From positions 98,651 to 162,650 of the forward strand of contig NZ_JAMDGZ010000043.1 in assembly GCF_028656935.1 (NCBI RefSeq): a stretch of 64,000 nt of DNA, in the 5' to 3' direction. Position 1 is the stretch's first letter; every line of letters starts with the position of its first letter. The position numbers and the translations under genes are program-made. Source of the DNA: Pseudomonas rubra. Lineage in GTDB: Bacteria > Pseudomonadota > Gammaproteobacteria > Pseudomonadales > Pseudomonadaceae. Shown here piece after piece: positions 53,376 to 62,508 of the stretch. The notes under the pieces are model-generated. The model saw only the letters and a program-made list of their open reading frames with translations. It was not told the origin of the DNA and did no database searches.

Positions 53376-54392
53376 ATGGAAAACCTGGACGCGCTGGTCT
53401 CCCAAGCCCTGGAGGCCGTGGAACGCGCTGAAGACATCAATGCCCTGGAACAGATCCGGGTGCACTTCCTTGGCAAGAAAGGCGAACTGACCCAGGTGAT
53501 GAAGACCCTGGGCAACTTGCCTGCCGAAGAGCGGCCAAAAGTTGGCGCGCTGATCAACGACGCCAAGGAACGCGTCACCGAGGTCCTCAACGCGCGCAAG
53601 GCGGCGTTTGAAGAGGCCGAGCTCAGCGCCCGTCTGGCCGCCGAGTGCATTGATGTAACCCTGCCGGGCCGTGGCCAGACCTCCGGTGGTCTGCATCCGA
53701 TCACCCGTACCCTGGAACGCATCGAGCAGTTCTTCACCCACATCGGCTACGGCATCGCCGAAGGCCCTGAGGTCGAAGACGACTACCACAACTTCGAAGC
53801 GCTCAACATTCCCGGCCACCACCCGGCCCGGGCAATGCACGACACCTTCTACTTCAATGCCAACATGCTGCTGCGTACCCACACCTCGCCGGTGCAGGTG
53901 CGGACCATGGAGTCCACTCAGCCGCCGATCCGCATTGTTTGCCCGGGCCGCGTCTACCGTTGCGACTCGGATATCACCCACTCGCCGATGTTCCACCAGG
54001 TCGAAGGCCTGTTGATCGATCGCGACATCAATTTCGCCGACCTTAAAGGCACCATCGAAGAGTTCCTGCGGGTGTTCTTCGAAAAAGAGCTGGCGGTACG
54101 TTTCCGTCCGTCGTTCTTCCCCTTCACCGAACCTTCGGCTGAAGTCGACATCCAGTGCGTGATGTGCAGCGGCAAAGGCTGCCGCGTGTGCAAGCAGACT
54201 GGCTGGCTGGAAGTCATGGGCTGCGGCATGGTTCACCCCAACGTGCTGCGCATGTCGGGCATCGACCCCGAAGAGTTCCAGGGCTTTGCCTTCGGCATGG
54301 GCGCCGAGCGCCTGGCCATGCTGCGTTACGGCGTCAACGATTTGCGCCTGTTCTTCGACAACGACTTGCGGTTCCTTGCGCAATTTCGCTAG
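53376..54392 (+). CDS. pheS: phenylalanyl-tRNA synthetase alpha subunit
   Basis: 338 aa. N-terminal coiled coil (about 1-85, MENLDALVSQALEAVERAED), then the class II catalytic core with motif 2 ...MFHQVEGLLIDRDINFADLK... near 215 and motif 3 GFAFGMGAERLAMLRYG near 310. A Cys-rich IQCVMCSGKGCRVCKQTGW near 265 is typical. The GLHP region GLHPITRTLERIEQFF is the start of the core. It works as a heterotetramer with PheT, 36 bases downstream. Confidence 0.97.
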   Translation: MENLDALVSQALEAVERAEDINALEQIRVHFLGKKGELTQVMKTLGNLPAEERPKVGALINDAKERVTEVLNARKAAFEEAELSARLAAECIDVTLPGRGQTSGGLHPITRTLERIEQFFTHIGYGIAEGPEVEDDYHNFEALNIPGHHPARAMHDTFYFNANMLLRTHTSPVQVRTMESTQPPIRIVCPGRVYRCDSDITHSPMFHQVEGLLIDRDINFADLKGTIEEFLRVFFEKELAVRFRPSFFPFTEPSAEVDIQCVMCSGKGCRVCKQTGWLEVMGCGMVHPNVLRMSGIDPEEFQGFAFGMGAERLAMLRYGVNDLRLFFDNDLRFLAQFR

Positions 54393-54428
54393 GTCGCGCA
54401 CCCGTAACGAATCTTTCAGGAGAGCAGG

Positions 54429-56804
54429 ATGAAATTCAGTGAAAAGTGGCTGCGCGGTTGGGTCAACCCGCAGGTATCCCGTGACGATCTGGTCGCCCGT
54501 CTGTCGATGGCCGGCCTTGAGGTCGACAGCGTCACCCCGGCCGCTGGCCAGTTCAGCGGCATCGTCGTCGGTGAGGTGCTAAGCACCGAACAGCACCCCG
54601 ATGCCGACAAACTGCGCGTGTGCCAGGTCAGCAGCGGCAGCGAGACCTTCCAGGTCGTGTGCGGCGCGCCCAACGTGCGCCCTGGCCTGAAGATCCCCTT
54701 CGCCATGATCGGCGCCGAACTGCCGGGCGACTTCAAGATCAAGAAGGCCAAGCTGCGTGGCGTTGAATCCAACGGCATGCTGTGCTCGGCGGCCGAGCTG
54801 CAGATCAGCGAAGAAAACGACGGCCTGCTGGAACTGGCAGCCGACGCTCCGGTTGGCGAAGACATTCGCGTGTACCTGGACCTGGACGACGCCAGCATCG
54901 AGATCGGCCTGACCCCGAACCGTGGCGACTGCCTGTCTGTAGCGGGCCTGGCCCGTGACGTCGGCGCCCTGTACGACGCACCGGTCACCCGCCCGGTAGT
55001 GCCGGCCATTGCTGCCGTCCACGACGAAGTGCGCCCGGTCGAAGTGCTGGCCCCAGCGGCCTGCCCACGCTACCTGGGCCGCGTCATCCGTAACGTCGAC
55101 CTGTCCAAGCCAACCCCGCTGTGGATGGTCGAGCGCCTGCGTCGCTCCGACGTGCGTAGCATCGACGCTGCCGTCGACATCACCAACTACGTGATGCTCG
55201 AACTGGGCCAGCCGATGCACGCCTTCGATCTTGCCGAAATCAACGGCGGCATCCGCGTGCGCATGGCCGAAGAGGGCGAGAAGCTGGTACTGCTCGACGG
55301 CCAGGAAGTCACCCTGCGTCCCGACACCCTGGTGATCGCCGACCACACCCGCGCCCTGGCCATTGCCGGCGTGATGGGTGGCGAGCACAGCGGCGTTGCT
55401 GCTGGCACCCGCGACATCTTCCTTGAGAGCGCCTTCTTCGAGCCGATTTCCGTGGCTGGCAAGGCCCGCTCCTACGGCCTGCACACCGATGCTTCGCACC
55501 GTTACGAGCGCGGCGTCGACTCGCAACTGGCCCGCGAAGCCATCGAGCGCGCCACCGGCCTGCTGCTGGACATCGTTGGCGGCGAAGCCGGCCCGGTGAT
55601 CGACGTCACCAGCCAAGCGCACCTGCCCAAGGTTGCACCGGTCACCCTGCGTGCCGAACGCCTGACCCAGATGCTGGGCATGGAAATGGCCAGCGCCGAA
55701 GTCGAGCAACTGCTCAACGGCCTGGGCCTGAAAACCACCGCTGGGGAAGGGCAGTGGCAGGTCGAAGTACCAAGCCATCGCTTTGACATCAGCCTGGAAG
55801 TCGACCTGATCGAAGAACTGGCCCGCCTGTACGGCTACAACCGCCTGCCGGTCCGTTACCCGCAAGCGCGCCTGGCCCCGCAGGGCAAGCCTGAAGCTCG
55901 TGGCGAACTGCCAGCCCTGCGCCGCCTGCTGGTGGCCCGTGGTTACCAGGAAGCCATCACCTTCAGCTTCATCGACCCGAAACTGTTCGAACTGTTCAGC
56001 CCGGGCGTTGAGCCGCTGCTGCTGGCCAACCCGATCTCCAACGACATGGCGGCCATGCGTGCCTCGCTGTGGCCGGGCCTGGTCAAGTCGCTGCAGCACA
56101 ACCTCAACCGCCAGCAAGACCGCGTGCGCCTGTTCGAAAGCGGCCAGCGCTTCGTCGGCCAGCTGGGCGACCTCAAGCAGCAGCCGATGCTCGCCGGTGT
56201 GGTATGCGGCAGCCGCCTGCCAGAAGGTTGGGCCAACAGCCGTGACAGCATCGACTTCTTCGACGTGAAGGCCGATGTAGAAGCCGTACTGGGCTTCTCC
56301 GGTTCGCTTGCCGAGTTCAGCTTCGTCCCGGGCAAACACCCGGCGCTGCACCCGGGCCAAACCGCGCGCATCGAGCGCGATGGTCGCGAAGTCGGCTACC
56401 TGGGCGCTATCCACCCAGAGCTGGCCAAGACCCTGGGCCTGGACCGTCCGGTGTTCGTCTTCGAGCTGGTATTGGCCGAAGTGGCCGAAGGCCGCCTGCC
56501 GACCTTCAGCGAGTTGTCGAAATTCCCGGAAGTGCGTCGTGACCTGGCCTTGGTGGCAGGACGTGATGTTGCTTCGAGCTCGGTGCTTGAAGTAATTCGT
56601 GACAATGCAGGCGAATGGCTCACGGACCTCAGGCTGTTTGATGTTTATCAGGGTAAAGGCATTGATCCTGATAGAAAAAGCCTGGCCGTCGGCTTGACCT
56701 GGCAGCATCCATCGCGCACTCTTAATGATGAAGAGGTGAACACTGCAACCCAGAACATCCTCACCTCGCTCGAACAAAGGTTGAACACCACGTTAAGGAA
56801 ATAG
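54429..56804 (+). CDS. pheT: phenylalanyl-tRNA synthetase beta subunit
   Basis: 791 aa from ATG 54429 with AGGAGAGC upstream. Domains: N-terminal tRNA-binding (about 40-150, GEVLSTEQHPDADKLRVCQV), B3/B4 editing (about 210-390, GGIRVRMAEEGEKLVLLDGQ), B5 (about 400-470), the catalytic-like core and a C-terminal FDX-ACB domain (about 695-790, FSELSKFPEVRRDLALVAGR). The last codons end 3 bases before the ihfA ATG. Complete. Confidence 0.97.
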   Translation: MKFSEKWLRGWVNPQVSRDDLVARLSMAGLEVDSVTPAAGQFSGIVVGEVLSTEQHPDADKLRVCQVSSGSETFQVVCGAPNVRPGLKIPFAMIGAELPGDFKIKKAKLRGVESNGMLCSAAELQISEENDGLLELAADAPVGEDIRVYLDLDDASIEIGLTPNRGDCLSVAGLARDVGALYDAPVTRPVVPAIAAVHDEVRPVEVLAPAACPRYLGRVIRNVDLSKPTPLWMVERLRRSDVRSIDAAVDITNYVMLELGQPMHAFDLAEINGGIRVRMAEEGEKLVLLDGQEVTLRPDTLVIADHTRALAIAGVMGGEHSGVAAGTRDIFLESAFFEPISVAGKARSYGLHTDASHRYERGVDSQLAREAIERATGLLLDIVGGEAGPVIDVTSQAHLPKVAPVTLRAERLTQMLGMEMASAEVEQLLNGLGLKTTAGEGQWQVEVPSHRFDISLEVDLIEELARLYGYNRLPVRYPQARLAPQGKPEARGELPALRRLLVARGYQEAITFSFIDPKLFELFSPGVEPLLLANPISNDMAAMRASLWPGLVKSLQHNLNRQQDRVRLFESGQRFVGQLGDLKQQPMLAGVVCGSRLPEGWANSRDSIDFFDVKADVEAVLGFSGSLAEFSFVPGKHPALHPGQTARIERDGREVGYLGAIHPELAKTLGLDRPVFVFELVLAEVAEGRLPTFSELSKFPEVRRDLALVAGRDVASSSVLEVIRDNAGEWLTDLRLFDVYQGKGIDPDRKSLAVGLTWQHPSRTLNDEEVNTATQNILTSLEQRLNTTLRK

Positions 56805-56807
56805 CGT

Positions 56808-57110
56808 ATGGGTGCTCTGACGAAAGCTGAGATGGCCGAACGGCTGTACGAGGAGCTGGGCCTGAACAAGCGCGAGGCCAAGGAATTGGTCGAGCTGTTT
56901 TTTGAGGAAATCAGGCACGCTCTTGAAGACAACGAGCAGGTCAAATTGTCCGGATTCGGCAATTTTGACCTGCGTGACAAACGCCAGCGGCCGGGCCGCA
57001 ACCCCAAGACTGGGGAAGAGATCCCGATCACGGCGCGTCGAGTCGTCACCTTTCGTCCAGGGCAAAAACTCAAAGCCCGAGTTGAGGCCTATGCTGGAAC
57101 CAAGTCATAA
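56808..57110 (+). CDS. ihfA: integration host factor alpha subunit
   Basis: 100 aa. HU-family DNA-bending protein with GALTKAEMAERLYEELGLNK at the start and the DNA-arm motif KRQRPGRNPKTGEEIPITAR near 60. It follows pheT by 3 bases, the usual order. With IhfB, which is elsewhere, it bends DNA. Confidence 0.96.
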   Translation: MGALTKAEMAERLYEELGLNKREAKELVELFFEEIRHALEDNEQVKLSGFGNFDLRDKRQRPGRNPKTGEEIPITARRVVTFRPGQKLKARVEAYAGTKS

Positions 57111-57447
57111 CGACGAGCTTCCGCCGATTCCAGGCAAACGCTACTTCACCATTGGTGAAGTGAGTGAGCTTTGCGCGGTAAAACCGCACGTGCTCCGCTA
57201 CTGGGAGCAGGAATTCCCGCAACTCAACCCGGTAAAGCGCCGCGGTAACCGGCGGTACTATCAGCGCCAAGACGTGCTGATGATCCGCCAGATCCGCGCG
57301 CTGCTGTACGACCAAGGCTTCACCATCGGCGGGGCGCGCCTGCGCCTCTCTGGCGATGAAGCCAAGGACGACACCACCCAGTACAAGCAACTGATTCGGC
57401 AGATGATTGTCGAGTTGGAAGACGTCCTGGTGGTGCTGAAGAAGTAA
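57091..57447 (+). CDS. MerR-family transcriptional regulator
   Basis: 118 aa from ATG 57091 (MLEPSHNDELP); it overlaps the ihfA 3' end by 20 bases. The winged helix-turn-helix is RYFTIGEVSELCAVKPHVLR with YWEQEFPQLNPVKRRGNRRY, and a helical tail (QYKQLIRQMIVELEDVLVVL) would dimerise. No metal-binding Cys loop is visible, so it is not a metal sensor. It is the conserved gene after ihfA in gamma-proteobacteria. Function unknown. Confidence 0.9.
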   Translation: MLEPSHNDELPPIPGKRYFTIGEVSELCAVKPHVLRYWEQEFPQLNPVKRRGNRRYYQRQDVLMIRQIRALLYDQGFTIGGARLRLSGDEAKDDTTQYKQLIRQMIVELEDVLVVLKK

Positions 57448-57553
57448 CCCATATCGGGCCCGGAATTTTGGAAAAAATGCTTCCATAATTCAAAAGGTTA
57501 GGGTACATTCTTCAACGTTCTCAGCAACAAGGGGAACATGCTTCAAGCCCAGT

Positions 57554-57630
57554 CGGGGCGTAGCGCAGCCCGGTAGCGCACTTGCATGGGGTGCAAGGGG
57601 TCGAGTGTTCGAATCACTCCGTCCCGACCA
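57554..57630 (+). tRNA. tRNA-Pro (anticodon GGG)
   Basis: 77 nt: acceptor CGGGGCG with CGTCCCG (one G-T pair), D-arm GCGC, anticodon stem CTTGC / GCAAG with loop ATGGGGT giving anticodon GGG, T-arm GAGTG / CACTC with TTCGAAT, discriminator A and encoded CCA. It is followed by a terminator and then by foreign-looking DNA. Confidence 0.95.
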
Positions 57631-57648
57631 TTATTTAGAACGACTAAG

Positions 57649-57666
57649 CCACCTTCGGGTGGTTTT
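57649..57666 (+). terminator. terminator of tRNA-Pro
   Basis: CCACC-TTCG-GGTGG stem then TTTT, 18 bases beyond the tRNA CCA. Confidence 0.85.
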
Positions 57667-58272
57667 GTTGTTTCTGGGGTAGGGCATTTCTGATTGACTT
57701 GGCCTTATCCATCATCCTGATCTTTACTTCAGAATCGTCAGCGCTGATCCTCGCGAGGCGTTGACCGATTCCATGTTATCGCCTCGATTAACTGACCCAA
57801 CTCGGCCCTCGAGTTGTGAGTGGTGAGACTCCTGTTCATGTTTCCGGGCAGGGCCTTGCGGCTTTCCTCGGGTACTCCGTGTGTTTCAGGTCGTGAATCT
57901 TGATGGGGGTAGGCCTAGGGTGAGCAGGGGTAGGTATTCTCCTTTCAGAGTTTTGCTCTGACGAGCCTTGATGAAAGTCTCAAGCGGCTGCTTATCAATG
58001 TTGTGCCGGGGTAATTTGAATCTGCGCTGTATATTATTGATTAATAGCGATAATACTGGGTTTAATTTTTGAGTTGGAATACCGGTTGGCATGCTGCTCG
58101 GATCAATATTTTCACTATAGGCAGGGGGGAAGTATCCGAGCGTAGATTTAGAGCTAATGAGGAAATTAGTCTGCTCGAAGTGAGTTCGCTACGATTGGGT
58201 GGATGAATCGATAGACCTAAACCGCCCAGTTGTGACTTCTAGCAGTCAAACGCTTTCGTGGGTACTCGCAAA
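57667..58272. other. about 600-bp degenerate gap between tRNA-Pro and the restriction locus
   Basis: No confident gene. The DNA is lower in GC than its flanks, especially after 58010. On the - strand an open stretch of 100 codons (57886-58188, no start-codon context; the first ATG is at 58092) encodes unrecognised sequence such as SSKSTLGYFPPAYSENIDPS and NNIQRRFKLPRHNIDKQPLE. It has an ordinary amino-acid mix, so it may be the remains of a gene carried in with the island. No ribosome site and no terminator support it. Confidence 0.5.
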
Positions 58273-59061
58273 TCAAAAGCGGTCAGCCCCGCCGTTTAGC
58301 AAAACAGCCGCCATCCCATCCAACCGCTTTTTGGTCTTTTCCCATTGCGGCATCACCTGGTGCATAAGCCTGTAGAACCGCTCGCTGTGGTTGTGTTCGG
58401 CGATGTGACAAAGTTCATGCAAGATCACATAGTCGATGCACTCGCGGGATGCTTTAACCAAGTGGGGGTTGAGCGTGATACGGCCCGCAGGTGAACAACT
58501 GCCCCACTGTGTCTGCATGCTTAAGATGCGCAGTGGGGGCTTGGATGCAACCCAAAGTGCTTGTTGCAAGGCAGCTTCTAGACGTCGATCAAATACCTCA
58601 CGGGCGCGCGCTTTGTACCAAGTGTGCAGGAGTTCGCGAATTTTCTCTGCCGACTTCACCCGGACAGACACCTCTAGCTTGCCTCGCAACAGGCGCACCT
58701 GCTGTAGCTCATCAGGCGCTTCTATAACCTTGAGCACGTACTGCTTGCCTAGGTAGTAGTGACTTTCCCCGCTGATGTACTGCCTTGGGCGGACGTGTGT
58801 GAGCTGCGCACGAAACTCACGAAGCTGCTCATAGATCCAGCGGCCGCGTCGCTTCAGCGCGGCCAATACCTGTTCATCGCTAGCCCCATCCGGCGCACTG
58901 ACGCGCACGCGACAGTCGGGGTCAACCCTGATCAGTATGCGTGAAACCTCGCGCGCCCTTCGCGATCTCTCAACCTGAATCAGCTCGTCGGCATAGTGGA
59001 AGCTCAGCCAGCTCGATACTGCGGAGGCAGAAGGAGCACTCATGACGATGGGCACACTCAT
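58273..59061 (-). CDS. YgjP-type metallopeptidase at the end of the type I restriction operon
   Basis: 262 aa from ATG 59061, whose ATGA overlaps the hsdR stop, so translation is coupled. The YgjP/SprT-like (M48-clan) zinc motif HELCHIAEHNHSERF is at 215-229, with the matching WGSCSPAGRITLNPHLV region just before it. The N-terminal 60 residues are polar and unlike E. coli YgjP. No signal peptide, so it is cytosolic. Genes of this family are often found with type I restriction systems, but their role (processing or turnover of HsdR or of damaged DNA-bound proteins) is inference. Confidence 0.88.
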   Translation of the reverse strand: MSVPIVMSAPSASAVSSWLSFHYADELIQVERSRRAREVSRILIRVDPDCRVRVSAPDGASDEQVLAALKRRGRWIYEQLREFRAQLTHVRPRQYISGESHYYLGKQYVLKVIEAPDELQQVRLLRGKLEVSVRVKSAEKIRELLHTWYKARAREVFDRRLEAALQQALWVASKPPLRILSMQTQWGSCSPAGRITLNPHLVKASRECIDYVILHELCHIAEHNHSERFYRLMHQVMPQWEKTKKRLDGMAAVLLNGGADRF

Positions 59062-62000
59062 AAGCCGGACAAGCCTACCCGCGTGATTTTCACCACCCAC
59101 TCAACCATGGACTTCGCCTGATCCATACCAGCGCCCACCGCTTTGCATTCCTTGAAGAGCAACGGCAGTAGCTTCTTACGAATATCGCTTTCGATGTTCT
59201 GTGGGTTGATTGAATGTTCGGCCACGGAGGTCATGACCATTTTATCCAGGCTGAAAGCCAGTTTTACCCAGTGTTCCTGTACCTGCTCATCAGCTGAATT
59301 GAGGGCGTCAGGAAGGTTTTTCTTGAAAATACCGAAGTACGCCTGGGCATGCCGGTTACCCGCAAAAACATCAGGCAGCTCATCAAGCTTACGGGCCTGC
59401 ACCTGCTGCTCAAATTCGTGGAATAGCAGGTACTGCTTGAGCGGATGATCAAATAGCTTTGCCGTCTCTTCGATGGCCTGGCGCAGCAGTTTGGAGAACG
59501 CTTCCTGAGCATAGGGATCGTCACGAAGCTCCTGCTCAATCATCTTGCTGACACGGGTCTTGATGATGTCGGTTTCGTTGCGCGTCTTGCCTTCACTCCA
59601 CTGCTCGGGCTTCTGTTGCCCCATCTTGCCGACTTCGTAAACGCCGACAGGGTCTTTTACCTCCACGCCTACCACGTGCTTATTCAGCAGCTTGCACACC
59701 TGTTCGGCGTACTGGTCATAGTTCACCGTTTCGCCGGCATCCTGTCTGGCCAGTTGGCGCAGGCTGGAGAACTGCTTGAGGGTTTCCTTGTATTGGGTGC
59801 GGTCGGCATCGCTGAAACTGGTGTCTTCAAAGAAGGACGCGGACTGCAAAGCAACTTTTAGGCAACTGGCGAACTCGGTTAGCGCCTCGTAGAAGTCATC
59901 GCGCACCTTGAGATTTACATCAACCAACTCGCCGTCACGCTCCTGCATCTTGGGCACCAGTACCTGGCGCAACTGCTCTATATCCCCTTTGTTTTTCACA
60001 CCGGAGAAAATAGCCCAGAGGTTTTTGTGCAACTGAGGTAGCCGTTTGTACTCGCTGCTCATCTGGTTGTAGAGCCCAGCGATGTCATTGATGTCATAGC
60101 CGCCCTGGGTGCGCGAAGCCAGATCCTGATACTTCTGGATCGTGGTATCCAGCTCCGAAAGAATGCCCCTGTAGTCGATCAGCAGACCAAATTTCTTTAG
60201 CGGATGTAGGCGGTTTACCCGAGCAATCGCCTGGATCAGATTGTGCTCCTTAAGTGGCTTGTCGATGTAGAGCACGGTGTTTTTCGGCTCATCGAAACCC
60301 GTCAGCAGTTTATCCACCACGATCAAAAGCTTGAGCGATTCATCCTTGTCGAAGCGCTCGATCAGCTGTCTGGTGTAAATCTGCTCATCGGTGCTGCCAA
60401 CGTTTTTCTTCCACCATTGCGTTACCGCAGGTGAGGCCGCTTCATCCACGTCGGTGTTGCCCTCACGGCTATCCGGTGAGCTCATCACCACGGCGCTTTC
60501 GAACAACCCTGTCTCATCCAGATACTGTTTGTACTTGATTGCTGAAGCCTTACTGTCACAGGCCAGCTGGCCTTTGAGGCCCTCGTCGATGTTCTTCACG
60601 AAGTGGTTGGCGATATCCAGAGCAATCAGGCGAATACGGTCATCAGCGCTGTATATCAGGCCTTTCTTGGCGAACTTGCGTTTGAGGTCGGCCTTCTGTT
60701 GCTCGTTTAGCCCTTCAGCAATGCGCTCAAACCAACTATCGATAGCGCGCGCATTCACATCCAGATCGGGAATGCGCTCCTCATAGAGCAACGGCGTCAC
60801 GGCCTGATCTTCCACCGCGCGCTGCATGGTGTAGGCATGCACGATGGGACCAAACTTGTTCGTCGTCTTGTCATCCTTGAGCAGCGGCGTGCCGGTAAAC
60901 GCGACAAAGGCCGCATTGGATAGCGCCTGCTTCATACGGATATGGTTTTCACCGCCTTGGCTACGGTGGCCCTCATCGATAAGCACGATGATGTCGGCGC
61001 TGGTATTCACGCACTGTGGCAGCTTGGTAGCGCTGTTGAACTTCTGGATCAGCGAAAAAATAATACGCTCGTTGCCCTTGCCGATTTGTTCAGCCAAGCG
61101 CGTGCCAGAAGTGGCCATGGCCGCCTCACGGTCCTTCTTGCCAGCCAGCTCGCCACCGGAAGCAAACGTCTTGCTCAGCTGGCTTTCCAGATCAACCCGG
61201 TCAGTGACCACCACAATGCGGCACTGCTTGAGTGAGTCATGCAGGATCAGCGCCTTGCTCAGAAAAACCATAGTGAATGACTTGCCCGAGCCAGTCGTGT
61301 GCCAGATCACCCCGCCCTCACGGCCGCCATCTTTTCGTTTGTGGCTAATCCGCTCGATCAACCGCTTGATACCGAAAACCTGCTGATAACGGGCAACGAT
61401 CTTGCCGGCCTTCTTATCGAACAGCGTGAAGTAGCGAGTCATCTCCAGCAGTCGGGCAGGGGAAAGCAGGCTGATAAGCAACTGATCCTGGCCAGTCAGC
61501 GCCAGCTCACCACCGGCAATCAGGGTTTCATACCAGTCCAGGTCACGAGCAGGGCGGTGGCTAAAGATTGAGGTTTTCTGCGCTGCAGTTAGTTGGCGAT
61601 TCTTCAATGCATACAATTCAGCAGTGGCGATATCTTCCTCACGCCAGGCTGCCCAGAATTTCGCAGGCGTACCACAGGTGGCGTAGCGCCCATCGCTACC
61701 ATTGATCGACAGCAACAATTGGCTGTACGCGAACAGCCTGGGGATTTCATCGTGACGCTGGTTGCGCAAACTCTGCGAAACGCCTTCGTCGATGCTCGGG
61801 CCTTTCTGCGCATTGCTATCGGGACGCTTGGCCTCGATTACTGCTAACGGGATACCGTTGACGAAGCAAACAATATCCGGCCTTCGCGACTCCACACCAC
61901 CGCTGCGCAGCACGCGAAACTCTTCGGTGACGATGAAGCTGTTATTCGCGGGGTTGTGCCAGTCGATCAACGCCACGGTCGGGTTAGCTTTTTTACCATC

Positions 62001-62333
62001 CACGAACTCCGTCACCGAGATGCCATACAGCAAATGGTTGTACAACCGCTCGTTGGCAGCCTGTAGCCCTTCGTTAAGCGCCGGGCTGCATATTTCACTG
62101 ATCAGGTTGTCGATGGCTTTGGCCGATAGTGGATATTCATTCCCACCAAACATGAAACGCCGCTTGCTCAGTTGCTCGCGCAATACATCACGCAAAACCA
62201 CCTCGTCACTTTTGCTGCTCCTTGTTGTAAATGCCTGCTCGGGCGAGAGGAACTGCCAGCCGAGGTTGCATAGAAGAGCCAGAGCCGGAAGTTTCGCACT
62301 GTATTCTTCCTGGAATTTAGGTGTTGGTATCAT
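59058..62333 (-). CDS. hsdR: type I restriction enzyme R subunit (motor/endonuclease)
   Basis: 1091 aa. The N-terminal nuclease site is of the PD-(D/E)xK type: D153, then IEAK with E167 and K169, followed by a QxxxY-like helix. The helicase has Walker A TGSGKS at 347-352, motif II DEGH at 453-456 (DExx-box; the Asp-Glu-Gly-His form is typical of HsdR) and FTGTPLL near 478. The helical C-terminus (after 850) contacts HsdM. It cuts unmodified DNA after translocation. ATG 62333 follows GGAG. The upstream gene in this operon is the HAD gene, with about 167 bases between. HsdM is not in the window. Confidence 0.95.
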   Translation of the reverse strand: MIPTPKFQEEYSAKLPALALLCNLGWQFLSPEQAFTTRSSKSDEVVLRDVLREQLSKRRFMFGGNEYPLSAKAIDNLISEICSPALNEGLQAANERLYNHLLYGISVTEFVDGKKANPTVALIDWHNPANNSFIVTEEFRVLRSGGVESRRPDIVCFVNGIPLAVIEAKRPDSNAQKGPSIDEGVSQSLRNQRHDEIPRLFAYSQLLLSINGSDGRYATCGTPAKFWAAWREEDIATAELYALKNRQLTAAQKTSIFSHRPARDLDWYETLIAGGELALTGQDQLLISLLSPARLLEMTRYFTLFDKKAGKIVARYQQVFGIKRLIERISHKRKDGGREGGVIWHTTGSGKSFTMVFLSKALILHDSLKQCRIVVVTDRVDLESQLSKTFASGGELAGKKDREAAMATSGTRLAEQIGKGNERIIFSLIQKFNSATKLPQCVNTSADIIVLIDEGHRSQGGENHIRMKQALSNAAFVAFTGTPLLKDDKTTNKFGPIVHAYTMQRAVEDQAVTPLLYEERIPDLDVNARAIDSWFERIAEGLNEQQKADLKRKFAKKGLIYSADDRIRLIALDIANHFVKNIDEGLKGQLACDSKASAIKYKQYLDETGLFESAVVMSSPDSREGNTDVDEAASPAVTQWWKKNVGSTDEQIYTRQLIERFDKDESLKLLIVVDKLLTGFDEPKNTVLYIDKPLKEHNLIQAIARVNRLHPLKKFGLLIDYRGILSELDTTIQKYQDLASRTQGGYDINDIAGLYNQMSSEYKRLPQLHKNLWAIFSGVKNKGDIEQLRQVLVPKMQERDGELVDVNLKVRDDFYEALTEFASCLKVALQSASFFEDTSFSDADRTQYKETLKQFSSLRQLARQDAGETVNYDQYAEQVCKLLNKHVVGVEVKDPVGVYEVGKMGQQKPEQWSEGKTRNETDIIKTRVSKMIEQELRDDPYAQEAFSKLLRQAIEETAKLFDHPLKQYLLFHEFEQQVQARKLDELPDVFAGNRHAQAYFGIFKKNLPDALNSADEQVQEHWVKLAFSLDKMVMTSVAEHSINPQNIESDIRKKLLPLLFKECKAVGAGMDQAKSMVEWVVKITRVGLSGL

Positions 62334-62390
62334 CCGCCGTAGTTCTCCAAGCCGCCCGCCAGCTATGCTGGTACCAATCAGCTCATGAAT

Positions 62391-62508
62391 TTATTTGCTA
62401 TACGGGTCATTGACCCACTCATGGTCGAGCATCCATCCCGCGTTGGGTGAGCTGTGCAAGACCATCACCTCTGTAGAGAATCAGGTTGCTACCTGTGATG
62501 TCAGCCAT
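62391..62508 (-). pseudogene. short relic between the HAD gene and hsdR
   Basis: Two overlapping short frames. Frame 1 (62508-62419) begins ATG GCT GAC, overlapping the HAD stop, and reads MADITGSNLILYRGDGLAQL... before a stop. Frame 2 (62465-62391) ends in MLDHEWVNDPYSK. The N-terminal LILYRGDG resembles the opening of RhuM-like proteins (family start ...ILYxxEDG), often found in type I loci, so a shortened, frameshifted gene is possible. No ribosome site precedes frame 2. Confidence 0.3.
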
